Both the position numbers and the translations under genes were made by a program. Below the pieces are notes generated by a model. It saw nothing but the letters and a program-made list of their open reading frames with translations, did no database searches and was not told the DNA's origin. From assembly GCA_040220455.1 (NCBI GenBank), contig JAVJUS010000005.1, positions 124,001-188,000 on the forward strand: DNA of 64,000 nucleotides, given 5' to 3'. Positions 42,020 to 51,118 of this stretch are shown piece by piece. Within the stretch, counting starts at the first letter, position 1; each line of letters starts with the position of its first letter. The stretch is from JAVJUS01 sp040220455 (GTDB lineage: Bacteria; Pseudomonadota; Alphaproteobacteria; DSM-16000; Inquilinaceae).

Positions 42020-43087
42020 CTAGTCCCCAGCCTCTTCCTCGCCAATCGGCCACATGTCGACATCCGGACCGATCGCGCCGATCGCCGTCATGTGGTCGAA
42101 TAACGGCGCATACCGGTTGGCAAGCGACGTGCGGCACCAGCGCTGCCAGCGCGCCTTGACCAACGGGTCGTCCTTGACCTCCTCGAGAATGTCGTTCGCC
42201 GTGCCGATGCTGCCATTGTCATGGAGGAGCATCGCCAGTCCGGAGAGAAAGCTGGGCCACAGGTCGTCCGGCACGAAGGGCTTCCAGGCCTCCCATTCCG
42301 CGACCGCGCGCACCGGCGACCAATGATGGAAATCGAGGCGGTCGGCGGCGACGTCCCGCGGCCGCCAGGGGCGTCGGATCCTGAAGGCCGCGAGGCTTCC
42401 GACCTCCACCGGGCGCAGGGGCTCCAGATGGTCGGTCAGCGAGGACAGGCAGGCCGGGATCTCGAACGATGCCGAATGCATGAAGTCCTGCCAGGCCATG
42501 ACTGTGACCCCCGGCATCACGTGCGGGCTCAGCTTAGCCAGAAGCGCCGCGACATCCTTGGTCCGCTTGGGTGCATCGACGACGAGAAGCTCGATCGGGC
42601 CGGGATCGAATTCGAGCTTCGTGACCGTGGAACGTTTCGCGTCGATACGGTCGGCGAACGGCGCCGTATGCGCCAGGAAGTCGGGCATGAAATCACTGCC
42701 CGGCTCGCGCATGATTCCGGACTTCGCGTGCCAGTTCGCGCCGCCGGCCCACTGGAAGTGATCGTAGCAGCGAACGACACCCGGCAGGCCCGAGTCCCGG
42801 AGTCCGGCCGCGAGATGGGCGGAGCTCCGCCCAAGCCACGTTCCGATCTCGACGATGGCGCCGCGGCCTGTGTACTGGCGATTGGTCAGCCGGTACAGGA
42901 ACCGGCCCTCGTTGGCCGTGGTCATACCGGGGATCGAGGGGATATCTGGAAGGCTCACGTCGTCGCAGCAGTCCGCCGCGACGCCCTTGCAGGCATGTTG
43001 CCATCGCCGGCGCCGCGGCGTATTCCGGACGGCATCGAGCGGCGCAATGCCAAAGGCGCGGCGCGAGGGTTTCCTGGCGGTCTTCAT
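42020..43087 (-). CDS. Class I SAM-methyltransferase-fold protein (Methyltransf_24-like)
   Basis: Protein of 355 residues. AIVEIGTWLGRSSAHLAAGL near residue 95 is a clear SAM motif I and PIELLVVDAPKRTKDVAALL a motif of the Methyltransf_24/cephalosporin-hydroxylase-like group. A C-terminal 100-residue segment after WRPRDVAADRLDFHHW has no obvious family. The start ATG 43087 follows GAAAGA. It lies 140 bp upstream of the pseudo-ABC gene on the same strand, so the two may form one unit, with a sugar as the probable substrate. Confidence 0.78.
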   Translation of the reverse strand: MKTARKPSRRAFGIAPLDAVRNTPRRRRWQHACKGVAADCCDDVSLPDIPSIPGMTTANEGRFLYRLTNRQYTGRGAIVEIGTWLGRSSAHLAAGLRDSGLPGVVRCYDHFQWAGGANWHAKSGIMREPGSDFMPDFLAHTAPFADRIDAKRSTVTKLEFDPGPIELLVVDAPKRTKDVAALLAKLSPHVMPGVTVMAWQDFMHSASFEIPACLSSLTDHLEPLRPVEVGSLAAFRIRRPWRPRDVAADRLDFHHWSPVRAVAEWEAWKPFVPDDLWPSFLSGLAMLLHDNGSIGTANDILEEVKDDPLVKARWQRWCRTSLANRYAPLFDHMTAIGAIGPDVDMWPIGEEEAGD

Positions 43088-43243
43088 GACGATCTTTCGA
43101 CGGTCCCCGACCGGCCTTGCCGCCGGCGGCCACACTGATAACCGTCTTGCGCATGCGCGTCAGCAGAGAACTGCCGTTCCGGAGGACCGTCCGCGACCGC
43201 GAGGCCACCACCGGAACGCCAGGCGGCGCCGGGCTCGCGTCGA

Positions 43244-44398
43244 ATGACCGGCCGCCCGATCCGTGTCGCCTTCATCCTGCCGAACCTGGACGCGGGCGGC
43301 GCTCAGCGGGTGATGATCACCCTGATGCGACATCTCGACCCGGCAGCGATCAAGCCGGTCCTGATCGCCCTGAGCACGGACGGCGTGCTCGCCAATCGGA
43401 TCCCGCCGACAGTGGAACGGATCGATCTCGGCCGACCACGCCTGGCGCGGGCGGCGCCGGCGGTCCTGCGGTCGCTCCGGCGCTCAGGATGCGATGCGGT
43501 CGTCTCGTCGATCTGGCATGTCAACGCGCTCACCGCCGCCCACCGCGCCGTCGCCGGCCGCCCCTTCACGGTGCTGCGCGAGGCGAACATGCCTGATCGC
43601 GTGTCCGACGCCGTGCCGTGGTGGATGTTTCCGCGCGCCGTCTACCGATGGCTGTATCCGCGCGCCGACGCCCTGATCGCCAGTTCCGCCCTGATGGCAC
43701 GCGCGCTGGGCCGCGTCGCCCCGGCCGCCCGGAACCGAATCACCGTCTTGCCGAATCCCGTCGATGTCTCGGCGTTGCGGGACCGGGCGATGCCGCCCCG
43801 AAGGGAGCCCGGCAGCGGCCGGCGGTTCGTGGCCGTTGGCCGTCTACATCGCCAGAAGGGGTTCGACCGGCTGCTGCCGCTGATGGACGACCTCGATCCG
43901 GAGGACCGTCTCACCGTCATCGGCGACGGCCGGCAGCGCGCCGACCTGGAAGCCCTGCGCGACTCTCGCGGTCTCGGCGACAGGGTCCGCCTCCACCCGC
44001 GCACCGACCGGCCCGAGCCCTGGATCGCTGGAGCCGACGCTCTGATCCTGCCGTCGCGCTGGGAAGGCCTGCCGAACGTGGCGCTGGAAGCGCTCGCGCT
44101 CGGCACACCGGTCATCGCGTCCCGGGAAAGCGGCGCCATCGGCGAGATCGCGGACGCCGCGGCCACGGGCGCGGTGACCATCGTCTCCTGCGGTCCGGAG
44201 ATGATCGCCGCGATGCGGCGCGTCTTGCCGGGCGACCCCGGAACGCCGCGCGCGTGCCTGCTTCCCGACGCCTTCGAGGCCCGCGCGGTGGCGGCCGCGT
44301 TCGAGGCGCTGATCCGGCGCGGCCTCGACTGTCGGGCACGGCACGGCGAACGCACTGTCGGCGGCGCATCGGCGGACCGATCGGGAGGCGACACGTGA
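43244..44398 (+). CDS. GT4 glycosyltransferase
   Basis: GT-B enzyme of 384 residues. The N-terminal IRVAFILPNLDAGGAQRVMI loop precedes PHADALIASS-like ADALIASSALM. The donor domain has FVAVGRLHRQKGFDRLLPLMD, RLTVIGDGRQRADLEAL and SRWEGLPNVALEALALGTPV with the GT4 EX7E pattern. It transfers a sugar from a nucleotide donor, retaining configuration. Donor and acceptor are unknown. Its stop overlaps the GTG start of the next GT4 gene, so the two are translationally coupled and probably act in sequence. Confidence 0.9.
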   Translation: MTGRPIRVAFILPNLDAGGAQRVMITLMRHLDPAAIKPVLIALSTDGVLANRIPPTVERIDLGRPRLARAAPAVLRSLRRSGCDAVVSSIWHVNALTAAHRAVAGRPFTVLREANMPDRVSDAVPWWMFPRAVYRWLYPRADALIASSALMARALGRVAPAARNRITVLPNPVDVSALRDRAMPPRREPGSGRRFVAVGRLHRQKGFDRLLPLMDDLDPEDRLTVIGDGRQRADLEALRDSRGLGDRVRLHPRTDRPEPWIAGADALILPSRWEGLPNVALEALALGTPVIASRESGAIGEIADAAATGAVTIVSCGPEMIAAMRRVLPGDPGTPRACLLPDAFEARAVAAAFEALIRRGLDCRARHGERTVGGASADRSGGDT

Positions 44399-45558
44399 AG
44401 GCCGGGTCGGATGCCGTCGGGCGGCGGTCGGAGTCGGCAACTCCCGGCGCGGCGCCGTCGCGCGACCGGAGCGTCATGCACGTCATCACCGGCCTGGAAC
44501 GGGGCGGTGCCGAAGGCGTTCTCGAGCGGCTGGTCACTGCGAAGGACGGGCTGCCGTCGAGCCAGCCCGTCGTCAGCCTCCTGTCCGGCGGCGTTCACCG
44601 TCCGGCCATCGAGCGGGCCGGCGTCCGGGTCGTCGACCTGGGCATGCGCCGGGGGCGCATCTCTCCCCTCGCAGTCGTCAGGCTCGCCCGCCTGATCCGG
44701 CGCCATCGGCCCCGGATCGTTCAGACCTGGCTCTACCATGCGGACCTGGTGGGGCTAGCCGCCCTATTGATTTCCGGGCGCTGGCGATCGACGCGGCTGA
44801 TCTGGGGGGTCAGGGCCTCCGACATGGTCGAAGCGGGCTCGCCCGCGTCGCTTCGGCTCCTGATCCGCCTCTGCGCCAGGCTCTCCGGCCTGCCCGCGGC
44901 GGTGATCGCCAACTCTGAAGCCGGCCGCGACGCGCACCGCCGCTACGGCTATCGCGCGAGCCGGTTCGAGGTGATTCACAACGGCATCGACACCGCCGCC
45001 TTCAGACCTCGGCCCGAAGCGCGCCGCCGGCTTCTCGACCGGGCCGGCCTCGACGAGGGCCAGACGATCGTCGTCCATGTCGCCCGCGTGGCGCCCAAGA
45101 AGGACCATAAGACTCTGATCGCCGCCGCCAGACGCCTTTCGGACACGGTCATCATCGCCATCGGCGACGGGACGGAGGCGCTGCCGCGTCTTCCGACCCT
45201 CGTCGGCATCGGCCCCGACGATGCGATGCCGGAGTTGCTGCCGGGCGCGGATATCGCGGTTTCCTGCTCCGCGTTCGGGGAAGGTTTCAGCAACGCCGTC
45301 GGCGAGGCCATGGCGGCGGGTATACCGGTCGTCACGACCGATGTCGGCGATGCCGCGCTGGTGGTCGGCGACACCGGACTCATCGTGCCGCCCCGGAATC
45401 CGACGGCCCTGGCCGAGGCGATAGGCACCCTCGTCGCAATGGATCCGGCCGAGCGCCGCGCCCTGGGCATGCGGGCGCGTTCTCGAATCGAACGGGAATT
45501 CAGCTTGCCCGTCATGCTGTCACGATTCGCGGACGTTTATCGCGCGTTCGACGCGTAG
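44395..45558 (+). CDS. GT4 glycosyltransferase
   Basis: GT-B enzyme of 387 residues starting at GTG 44395, with GGGAGG just upstream and GTGA overlap with the previous stop. HVITGLERGGAEGVLERL opens the N-domain. The C-domain has VHVARVAPKKDHKTLIAAARR, TVIIAIGDG and SAFGEGFSNAVGEAMAAGIPVV. An in-frame ATG at 44476 would start directly at the family N-terminus. It resembles capsule/EPS GT4 enzymes that extend undecaprenyl-linked oligosaccharides. Confidence 0.9.
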   Translation: MKAGSDAVGRRSESATPGAAPSRDRSVMHVITGLERGGAEGVLERLVTAKDGLPSSQPVVSLLSGGVHRPAIERAGVRVVDLGMRRGRISPLAVVRLARLIRRHRPRIVQTWLYHADLVGLAALLISGRWRSTRLIWGVRASDMVEAGSPASLRLLIRLCARLSGLPAAVIANSEAGRDAHRRYGYRASRFEVIHNGIDTAAFRPRPEARRRLLDRAGLDEGQTIVVHVARVAPKKDHKTLIAAARRLSDTVIIAIGDGTEALPRLPTLVGIGPDDAMPELLPGADIAVSCSAFGEGFSNAVGEAMAAGIPVVTTDVGDAALVVGDTGLIVPPRNPTALAEAIGTLVAMDPAERRALGMRARSRIEREFSLPVMLSRFADVYRAFDA

Positions 45559-45588
45559 CGCCCGTCGGACAGGGGCATCGGGAAACGC

Positions 45589-46758
45589 ATGAAAAAAACC
45601 GGCCGGCAGGATCCGCAGACCGACGCGACCGGGGGCCCGCTGTTGGCGTTCCTGGCCCATGATGTCGGCTATTTCCTCAGTCATCGCCTCCCCGTAGCAC
45701 TGGCGGCCCGCGAGGCGGGGTACCGGATCGCCGTCATCGCGCCGGGCGCGACACGGTCCGCCGAGCTCGCGGACCTCGGTTTCGAAGTCCACCACCTCGT
45801 CTTCCGGCGCGGGAGCCGCAATCCGGTCGCGGAGCTGGAAGCGGCGCTTGCCCTGCATGGCCTCCTGCGGCGCCTGAGGCCGGACATCTGCCACGCGGTC
45901 GCGCTGAAGCTCGTCCTCTATGCCGGAGTGAGTTGCCGCCTCCTGGGGCTACGCGCCGTGCTGGCGCTGACCGGCCTCGGGTTCGTCTTCACCGAGACCT
46001 CGCCCGGCGCCTGGGCGATCCGCCGGGCCGTCGGCGCGCTCCTCGGATTCGGCGCGCGCAACCGCCGCGCGTGCGTCGTGCTGCAGAATCCGGACGATGC
46101 GCGCCTGCTGCGCGACGAGGGGATCCTGCGCGGTGGCCGGTACGAGATCATCCGGGGGGCGGGCGTCGACACCGATGCCTTCACGTCCGTGCCGGCGCCG
46201 CCGACGCCGCCGGTCACCGTCGTGCTGCCCGCCCGCCTCCTGCGGCACAAGGGCGTGATGGAGTTCGTCGACGCCGCCCGTCTGCTCTCCGCGGACGCCG
46301 TGGCGGTGCGCCTGCGCGTCGCCGGCAGCCCTGATCCGGAGAACCCGTCGGCGGTCGACGAGGCGACGATCGAGGCATGGCAACGCGAGGGAATCGTCGA
46401 ATTTCTCGGTCACCGGCGCGACATGGCCACCGTCTACCGTGAGAACCACATCGTCTGCCTACCCTCGTATCGCGAGGGACTTCCCAAGGCTCTCCTGGAG
46501 GCCGCGGCCTGCGGGCGCCCGCTCATCGCAGCGGATGTCCCCGGGTGCCGCGAGGTCGTCCGTCCGGGCGAAAACGGCCTGCTCGTCCCCGTGCGAGATG
46601 CCGGCGCTCTTGCGGACGCGATCCGGGCGCTCGCCGACGATCCGGACCGTCGCGAGCAGTTCGGCCGGGCCAGCCGGGAAATCGCTGTACGGGATTTCCG
46701 GGTGGAGCGGATCGCCACGGAAACCGTGGCTCTCTACGATGCGCTGACGGCCCGGTGA
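45589..46758 (+). CDS. GT4 glycosyltransferase (PglA/CapM-like)
   Basis: GT-B enzyme of 389 residues. HDVGYFLSHRLPVALAAREAG and HAVALKLVLYAGV in the N-domain, with ALTGLGFVFTE, match the CapM/PglA-type GT4 group that often adds an N-acetylated deoxy-sugar or GalNAc early in repeat-unit assembly. The C-domain shows VVLPARLLRHKGVMEFVDAAR and SYREGLPKALLEAAACGRPL. It follows the previous gene by 30 bp. It is the last intact gene of the accessory glycan locus before the decayed transposon. Confidence 0.9.
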   Translation: MKKTGRQDPQTDATGGPLLAFLAHDVGYFLSHRLPVALAAREAGYRIAVIAPGATRSAELADLGFEVHHLVFRRGSRNPVAELEAALALHGLLRRLRPDICHAVALKLVLYAGVSCRLLGLRAVLALTGLGFVFTETSPGAWAIRRAVGALLGFGARNRRACVVLQNPDDARLLRDEGILRGGRYEIIRGAGVDTDAFTSVPAPPTPPVTVVLPARLLRHKGVMEFVDAARLLSADAVAVRLRVAGSPDPENPSAVDEATIEAWQREGIVEFLGHRRDMATVYRENHIVCLPSYREGLPKALLEAAACGRPLIAADVPGCREVVRPGENGLLVPVRDAGALADAIRALADDPDRREQFGRASREIAVRDFRVERIATETVALYDALTAR

Positions 46759-46815
46759 CCCGATCCCCAGAGGTTCCCTCGGTCGGTATGAGTGTCGGTC
46801 ATCGGGATACGGACG

Positions 46816-47500
46816 ATACGGAAGAGCCGGTTCACCGAGGAGCAGATAGATTATCGGCGTGCTGCGTGAGCTGGAGGCGGGAGCGACGACGGCGACGGGA
46901 TGCCGTCGCCGTGGGACCAGCGATCGGGGCGCCGAACCAGCGCTGGTCGACCGACTGCCTGGCCGGCGGGCTGGCCTGGGCCCGGCGCTTCCGGATCCTG
47001 GCGCTCGTCGACGACGACACCCGAGAGGCGCTGGCCTTTGTCGTCGAATCCTCGATCGGCGGCCGACGCGTGGTCCGCGAGTTCGACGCCCTGATCGCTT
47101 GGCGCGGCCGCCCGGCGATCATCGTCAGCCACAACGGCGCCGAGTTCACCGCGGGCGGTGACGAAGTGCACCGACCACGCCGGCCCCGAGTGGCACGACA
47201 TCGCTCCCGGCATGCCGGCGCGGAACGACTTGGTCGAGAGCATCAACGACTGGTTCCGCGACAAGTGCCTCGACGAGGCGGTTTTCACCAGTCTTGCCGA
47301 GGCCCCGCGCCATCATCGAGCAGGTGGCAGGATTGCAAGCAGGCACGGCCGCACCCGGCCCAAGCCGGTCTGCCTCCAGCCGCCGTCGCAAGCGGGGCCG
47401 CCGGCGGCCCGCTGCGCAATCCCTACCAGCTCCGCCGATCGCCCGCTACAATCGGGGCGGCAGAGGAGGCGGATCCAGCAATCTTGGACTCCAATAGTCA
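46816..47500 (+). pseudogene. Decayed IS3-family transposase (orfA start joined to orfB core)
   Basis: From 46816 the sequence reads as an IS3 OrfA N-terminus, xRKSRFTEEQI, but with ATA in place of the ATG start. A one-base insertion then shifts frame to IGVLRELEAGATTATGCRRRGTS, the OrfA helix-turn-helix. Without the rest of orfA, the OrfB catalytic core follows in another frame (APNQRWSTDCLAGGLAWARRF). The first catalytic Asp is in STD; the second is replaced by His (VSHNGAEF for VSDNGTEF); and after a further frameshift near 47158 the Glu region appears as NDLVESINDWFRDKCLDE. Another frameshift follows near 47300. It is clearly non-functional. Terminal inverted repeats were not identified. 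Confidence 0.85.
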
Positions 47501-47831
47501 CTGAGGGACCGGGCATGAGTGGGTCCCTGCTCACCACTCGTACCCAAAGACAAATACGACGAGAGCACTCCTCCCACGTACTCGTGAGTCCCCTCCATGG
47601 GTTCGAACTATAGGTCTGTGGCAGCGCAGGGCTACGAAGATCGAGGTGCCTGGAGTCTCCTAAATCGGCCGGAGGCCTAGTCCCGATCGCGAAGGGCGCG
47701 ATAAGCGCAACTTCTTCCGAACCAGTGATTCCATCAGTTCGGAAATTGCCCCAGCGACCATGACCGATGATCGAAGGGTCGCAACCATCGCGTTCGGACT
47801 CCACCCGCGTCCCGCCACCCGGCGCGGCGCG
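47501..47831. other. Non-coding stretch after the transposase remnant
   Basis: This 331-base stretch has clearly lower GC than its surroundings and no credible coding frame. It contains two inverted repeats: AGGGACC (47504-47510) with GGTCCCT (47522-47528), and one near 47715 listed separately. It may include the outer end of the transposon or remnants of a lost gene. Confidence 0.4.
47715..47744. repeat. Perfect inverted repeat downstream of the VOC gene
   Basis: TTCCGAAC (47715-47722) and GTTCGGAA (47737-47744) form an 8-bp stem across a 14-base loop. It lies about 88 bases past the stop of the minus-strand VOC gene, where a transcript end is expected, but no T tract follows on either strand. 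Confidence 0.4.
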
Positions 47832-48320
47832 TCAGGACGCGGCGAGCATCGCCGGCTTCTTGGCCTGCCAGCGATCGAGCAGGCCCAGCGCCTCGCTTGC
47901 GTCGCCGGTCGCCTCGGGGTCCGTCACGGCCGCCAGTTCGATGACGTAGCCGTTCGGATCGCGGAAATAGATCGACCGGATGATGCCGTGATCGGAGATG
48001 CCGCGCGTCTCGACCCCGGCGGCTTTTCCCTGCTCGAACATGGTCTCGAGCGCCTCGGCGTCGACCTCCAGCGCGATGTGCAGGTCGAAGTCGCGCTGCG
48101 CCTTGAAGTCGAAGGGCTCGGCCGGCTCCTCGAAGAAGGCCAGGAACGAGCCGTCGCCCATTCGATAGAAGGTGTGCAGGACAGCGGCGGGCCGCCCCGA
48201 CTTCGTGGTCTCGATCTTCAGCGCGTGGGCCAGAGGCAGGCCCAGGAAATCCTCGTAGAACCGACGCGTCTCCTCGGAATCGCGGCAGCGATAGGCCGCG
48301 TGGTGCAGGCCCCGGATCAT
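47832..48320 (-). CDS. VOC-superfamily (glyoxalase/dioxygenase-like) protein
   Basis: Protein of 162 residues, one vicinal-oxygen-chelate domain pair. The start HHAAYRCRDSEETRRFYEDFLGL is characteristic, with the first metal-ligand His near residue 6, and YFRDPNGYVIELAAVT at the C-terminal end supplies the Glu. Such proteins include glyoxalases, extradiol dioxygenases and methylmalonyl-CoA epimerase-like enzymes, and the reaction here is unknown. GGAGGAACGCC gives a ribosome site before ATG 48320. It lies between the transposon remnant and wzc without a shared function being evident. Confidence 0.88.
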   Translation of the reverse strand: MIRGLHHAAYRCRDSEETRRFYEDFLGLPLAHALKIETTKSGRPAAVLHTFYRMGDGSFLAFFEEPAEPFDFKAQRDFDLHIALEVDAEALETMFEQGKAAGVETRGISDHGIIRSIYFRDPNGYVIELAAVTDPEATGDASEALGLLDRWQAKKPAMLAAS

Positions 48321-48454
48321 GGCGTTCCTCCCTGCGGGGCGGCTCTTGCGGCCGGACTCGCCCGCGACCGCCCACACAGGAGCGAGTATGAAGCGCCCGG
48401 GCCCCGATCCCAACAGCGCGGACGGACAGGGTGGCCCGGACGGGTTCGGACCGC

Positions 48455-50647
48455 TCAGGCGAGAGAAGGATGGCGGCGGGTGGCGCGCGGCGGCGGCGAC
48501 TCCTCGGCCCGCGGCGAGTCGACCGCGGGCTCGTCGCGGCGCATCGGCGCCGGGCGGACCGCGGAATCGTAGCCCGCATAGCCGCGCCGCTTGCCGCCCG
48601 CCACGCCGCGATTGAGCAGGACGGCGCCCGAGGCCACGCCGGCCGCCCGGCAGCGTGCCGCGGCCTCGCGCAGGTCGCGCTCCTCGGTGCGATGGTCGAC
48701 GGCGACGAGGACCACGGCGTCCGACGCGCTTGACGGAATGAGGCCGTCGGCGACCTGGAGCAGCGGCGGCGTGTCGATGATCGTCAGGTCGTAGTGATCT
48801 CGCGCCCGATCCAGGAGGTCGCGCCACTCGGCCTTGGAGGACGGTGCCCGGGCCAGGCCGTCGTCGCCCCAGAGCTGGAGCAGCCGCAGGCCGACACGGC
48901 GGTCGATCCCGGTCACGCCGACATCGCCGATCCCGGTCGCGCCGTGCCGGTCCTCGGGCAGGATCGAGCGCACCGCCTCCAGCCGGCGCGACTGGGCCGG
49001 GTGATGGATGTCGGCGTCGATGACGAGAACGTTCAGGCCGTCGATCGCGGCGAGACGCGCCAGGCCGGCCACCACGTCTGACTTGCCCTCGCCGCTCCAG
49101 GCGGAGACGACCGACAGGCAGACCCCGCGATCCTCCGGCTTGTTGAGCCGGATCGACACGACCGCGCCGCGCAGGGATTCCGCCGCAGGGCAGGACGGGC
49201 GCGTGGCGACAAGCGCGGGCAGGCCCAGCCGGCGCTCCTCGCGCGCGTCGAGGTTCGGGATCTCGGCCAGCGGCACGAAGCCCGTCAGGCCCGCGGCCTG
49301 GCCCAGACCGTCGACCGTGCGGCGCAGGCGGCGGGACAGCGCGGCCGCGCCCGTCGCGGTCAGCCCGCCCATGACCACGCCGAGCGCCGCCATCAGGGTC
49401 GGCCGCGGCGCCGACGGTACCTCGGGCGTCACGGCGGGCGAGATGATGCGCGCGCGGGGTAGGTTGAGGAGATTGAGGTTCTCGGTCTCCTGCAGGCGGA
49501 CGAGGAAGCTCTGGTAGACGTCGCGCCGGGTGCGTGCCTCGTCTTCGAGCTGGGCGAGGCGCTGCTCGGCCGAGGACGCATCGGTCGCGCGCGCCTCGAG
49601 CGCGTCCAGCTCCCGCTCGATCGCCTCGACCCGCGCGCGGGCGGCGACCACCTCGCCGTCGAGCGAGTCGAGCAGATTGGTAGCCTCCCCTCGGATCGCG
49701 CTCGACACCTCGGCGACCTCCGCCCGCGCGGCGGAGAGGTCCGGATGGCTCCGGCCGAAGCGGTCGGAAAGCTCGGCGACGCGCTGGCGGGCGGCGGCGA
49801 GGCGGACGCGCAGCTCGTTGATCACCGGCGCGTCGAACGACTGGGCCACGGTCATCGGCGAGGCGCCGGACGCGACCAGGTCGCGCGCCTGCTGGCGGCG
49901 CGCCTCGGCCTCGGCGAGCTGGCCGCGGGCGCGCGTCAGCTCGGTGTTCATCTCGCTGAGCTGCTGGGCGGTGACCGAGCCCGACGTGGTCTCCAGCAGC
50001 GCGTAGCGCTCGCGATACGCGCGCACCTCCTCGTCGGCGGCCTCGACATCCCCGCGCAGCTCGGCGACGCGGGTGCGCAGCCAGCCGGTCGCCGCGCCGA
50101 CCTGGGCGTCGCGCGCGGCCTCGTTGGCGGCGATGTAGCTCTCCATCACCGCGTTGGCGATCCGCGCGGCGCGGTCGGGCGCCGGCGCGTCGTAGGCGAC
50201 ATGGATGACGTGGCTGCCGGTCGGCGAGTAGACGTCGAGATCCCGGCGGATCGTGTCGATGCGCGCATCCAGCGTGGCCGTGTCGGGCTTGCCCGCGCCG
50301 TCCCACAGGGCGCGCGCGGCCCCCGCCAGGACCTCGCGCGAGCGGATCAGCTCCACCTCGCTGCGCATCACCGCGTCGTCGACCTCCCGCGGGCCGCTGG
50401 CGACCCGGTCCTCGCCCATCTCCGCCCCCGCATAGGTCAGCAGCAGGGTGCCGCCGGCCGAGAAGATCGGCGTGGCGAGCCTGGCCGCGCCGTAGCCGGC
50501 CGCGCCGAAAACTACGACACAGGCCAGGAGCAGCCAGCGGAACCGCCACAGCAGGCCGACGGCGCCATCGAGATCGAGGCCGCGGCGGGCGTCGCCCGGC
50601 GCCTCGCCATGGATCACGCGATCGGCATCGGGGAGTCCGGCGGTCAT
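48455..50647 (-). CDS. Wzc/ExoP-like chain-length determinant with tyrosine-kinase-like ATPase domain
   Basis: Protein of 730 residues. TM1 near residue 35 (LLLACVVVFGAAGYG) is followed by a periplasmic Wzz domain rich in coiled coil (residues about 150-400; for example RARGQLAEAEARRQQARDLV) and TM2 near 425. The cytoplasmic ATPase domain has Walker A SAWSGEGKSDVV, Walker A' VLVIDADIHHP and Walker B LTIIDTPPLL. The usual Tyr-rich C-terminal cluster is reduced to YAGYD. Walker A has Asp where GKST has Thr, and Trp in the loop. It should control length and export of the polysaccharide assembled by downstream genes. It is divergent from the priming transferase, a usual promoter arrangement. Confidence 0.9.
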   Translation of the reverse strand: MTAGLPDADRVIHGEAPGDARRGLDLDGAVGLLWRFRWLLLACVVVFGAAGYGAARLATPIFSAGGTLLLTYAGAEMGEDRVASGPREVDDAVMRSEVELIRSREVLAGAARALWDGAGKPDTATLDARIDTIRRDLDVYSPTGSHVIHVAYDAPAPDRAARIANAVMESYIAANEAARDAQVGAATGWLRTRVAELRGDVEAADEEVRAYRERYALLETTSGSVTAQQLSEMNTELTRARGQLAEAEARRQQARDLVASGASPMTVAQSFDAPVINELRVRLAAARQRVAELSDRFGRSHPDLSAARAEVAEVSSAIRGEATNLLDSLDGEVVAARARVEAIERELDALEARATDASSAEQRLAQLEDEARTRRDVYQSFLVRLQETENLNLLNLPRARIISPAVTPEVPSAPRPTLMAALGVVMGGLTATGAAALSRRLRRTVDGLGQAAGLTGFVPLAEIPNLDAREERRLGLPALVATRPSCPAAESLRGAVVSIRLNKPEDRGVCLSVVSAWSGEGKSDVVAGLARLAAIDGLNVLVIDADIHHPAQSRRLEAVRSILPEDRHGATGIGDVGVTGIDRRVGLRLLQLWGDDGLARAPSSKAEWRDLLDRARDHYDLTIIDTPPLLQVADGLIPSSASDAVVLVAVDHRTEERDLREAAARCRAAGVASGAVLLNRGVAGGKRRGYAGYDSAVRPAPMRRDEPAVDSPRAEESPPPRATRRHPSLA

Positions 50648-51118
50648 CGGCAGAGGCTCTCCTGAGGGCGCGCCGGCACCGCGCCGACGAACGACCGGTT
50701 CGGCGCGGCCACCCGGGCCTTGGCGCAAGGTGCGAGAAGACGGCCGGACGGTCTTGTCGCGGCCGTCGGGCGTCGCGGCGCCGTCCCGTACGGTATGGGG
50801 CGCCCCGCCGACGACACAACCGATCCACGCTGCAGCGCATCATTAATCACAGCATTGTCACGCATGAAGATGCGGGCGTAACGCGCTGATCCAGGTGGAT
50901 CCTAGGGTTTTCATGAGAGCCGCGCGCGGCCGCCGCGGCCGTCGCAAAATCCACAACCGTCAGTCACCGCATTGTCACGGGCGCGATCCGTGGGCGTATG
51001 GGATAGATCGCTCGACGGGCTCGATAGCAAGTTCTTGTCCAGTCAAAAGAACAAAAATCAACAGGACCTCCCAGGGGGGACGCTGTACCGTCGGACAAAA
51101 TTCTTGAGAGGTACGGCA
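50648..51118. promoter_or_regulatory. Divergent wzc / priming-transferase control region with 16-base direct repeat
   Basis: This 471-base non-coding region probably drives the exopolysaccharide cluster in both directions. Two copies of TCACMGCATTGTCACG (50847-50862 and 50964-50979) match in 15 of 16 positions. Each contains two TCAC boxes 11 bases apart, the arrangement expected for an activator dimer binding one DNA face. The part before the sugar transferase (50990-51110) is the most AT-rich. The ribosome site GAGAGG precedes ATG 51119. Confidence 0.55.

Noticed and set aside
46759..47500. A functional transposase
   Set aside because: Start codon lost, several frameshifts, orfA deletion and a catalytic Asp replaced by His.
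47590..47640. tRNA-like T-arm sequence GGTTCGAAC
   Set aside because: The flanking bases do not form a T stem, and no acceptor, D or anticodon arms can be built around it.
47832..50843. A 1003-codon minus-strand frame covering both VOC and Wzc genes
   Set aside because: Only its C-terminal 162 codons (from ATG 48320) are a real protein; upstream it is the shifted shadow of the Wzc gene.
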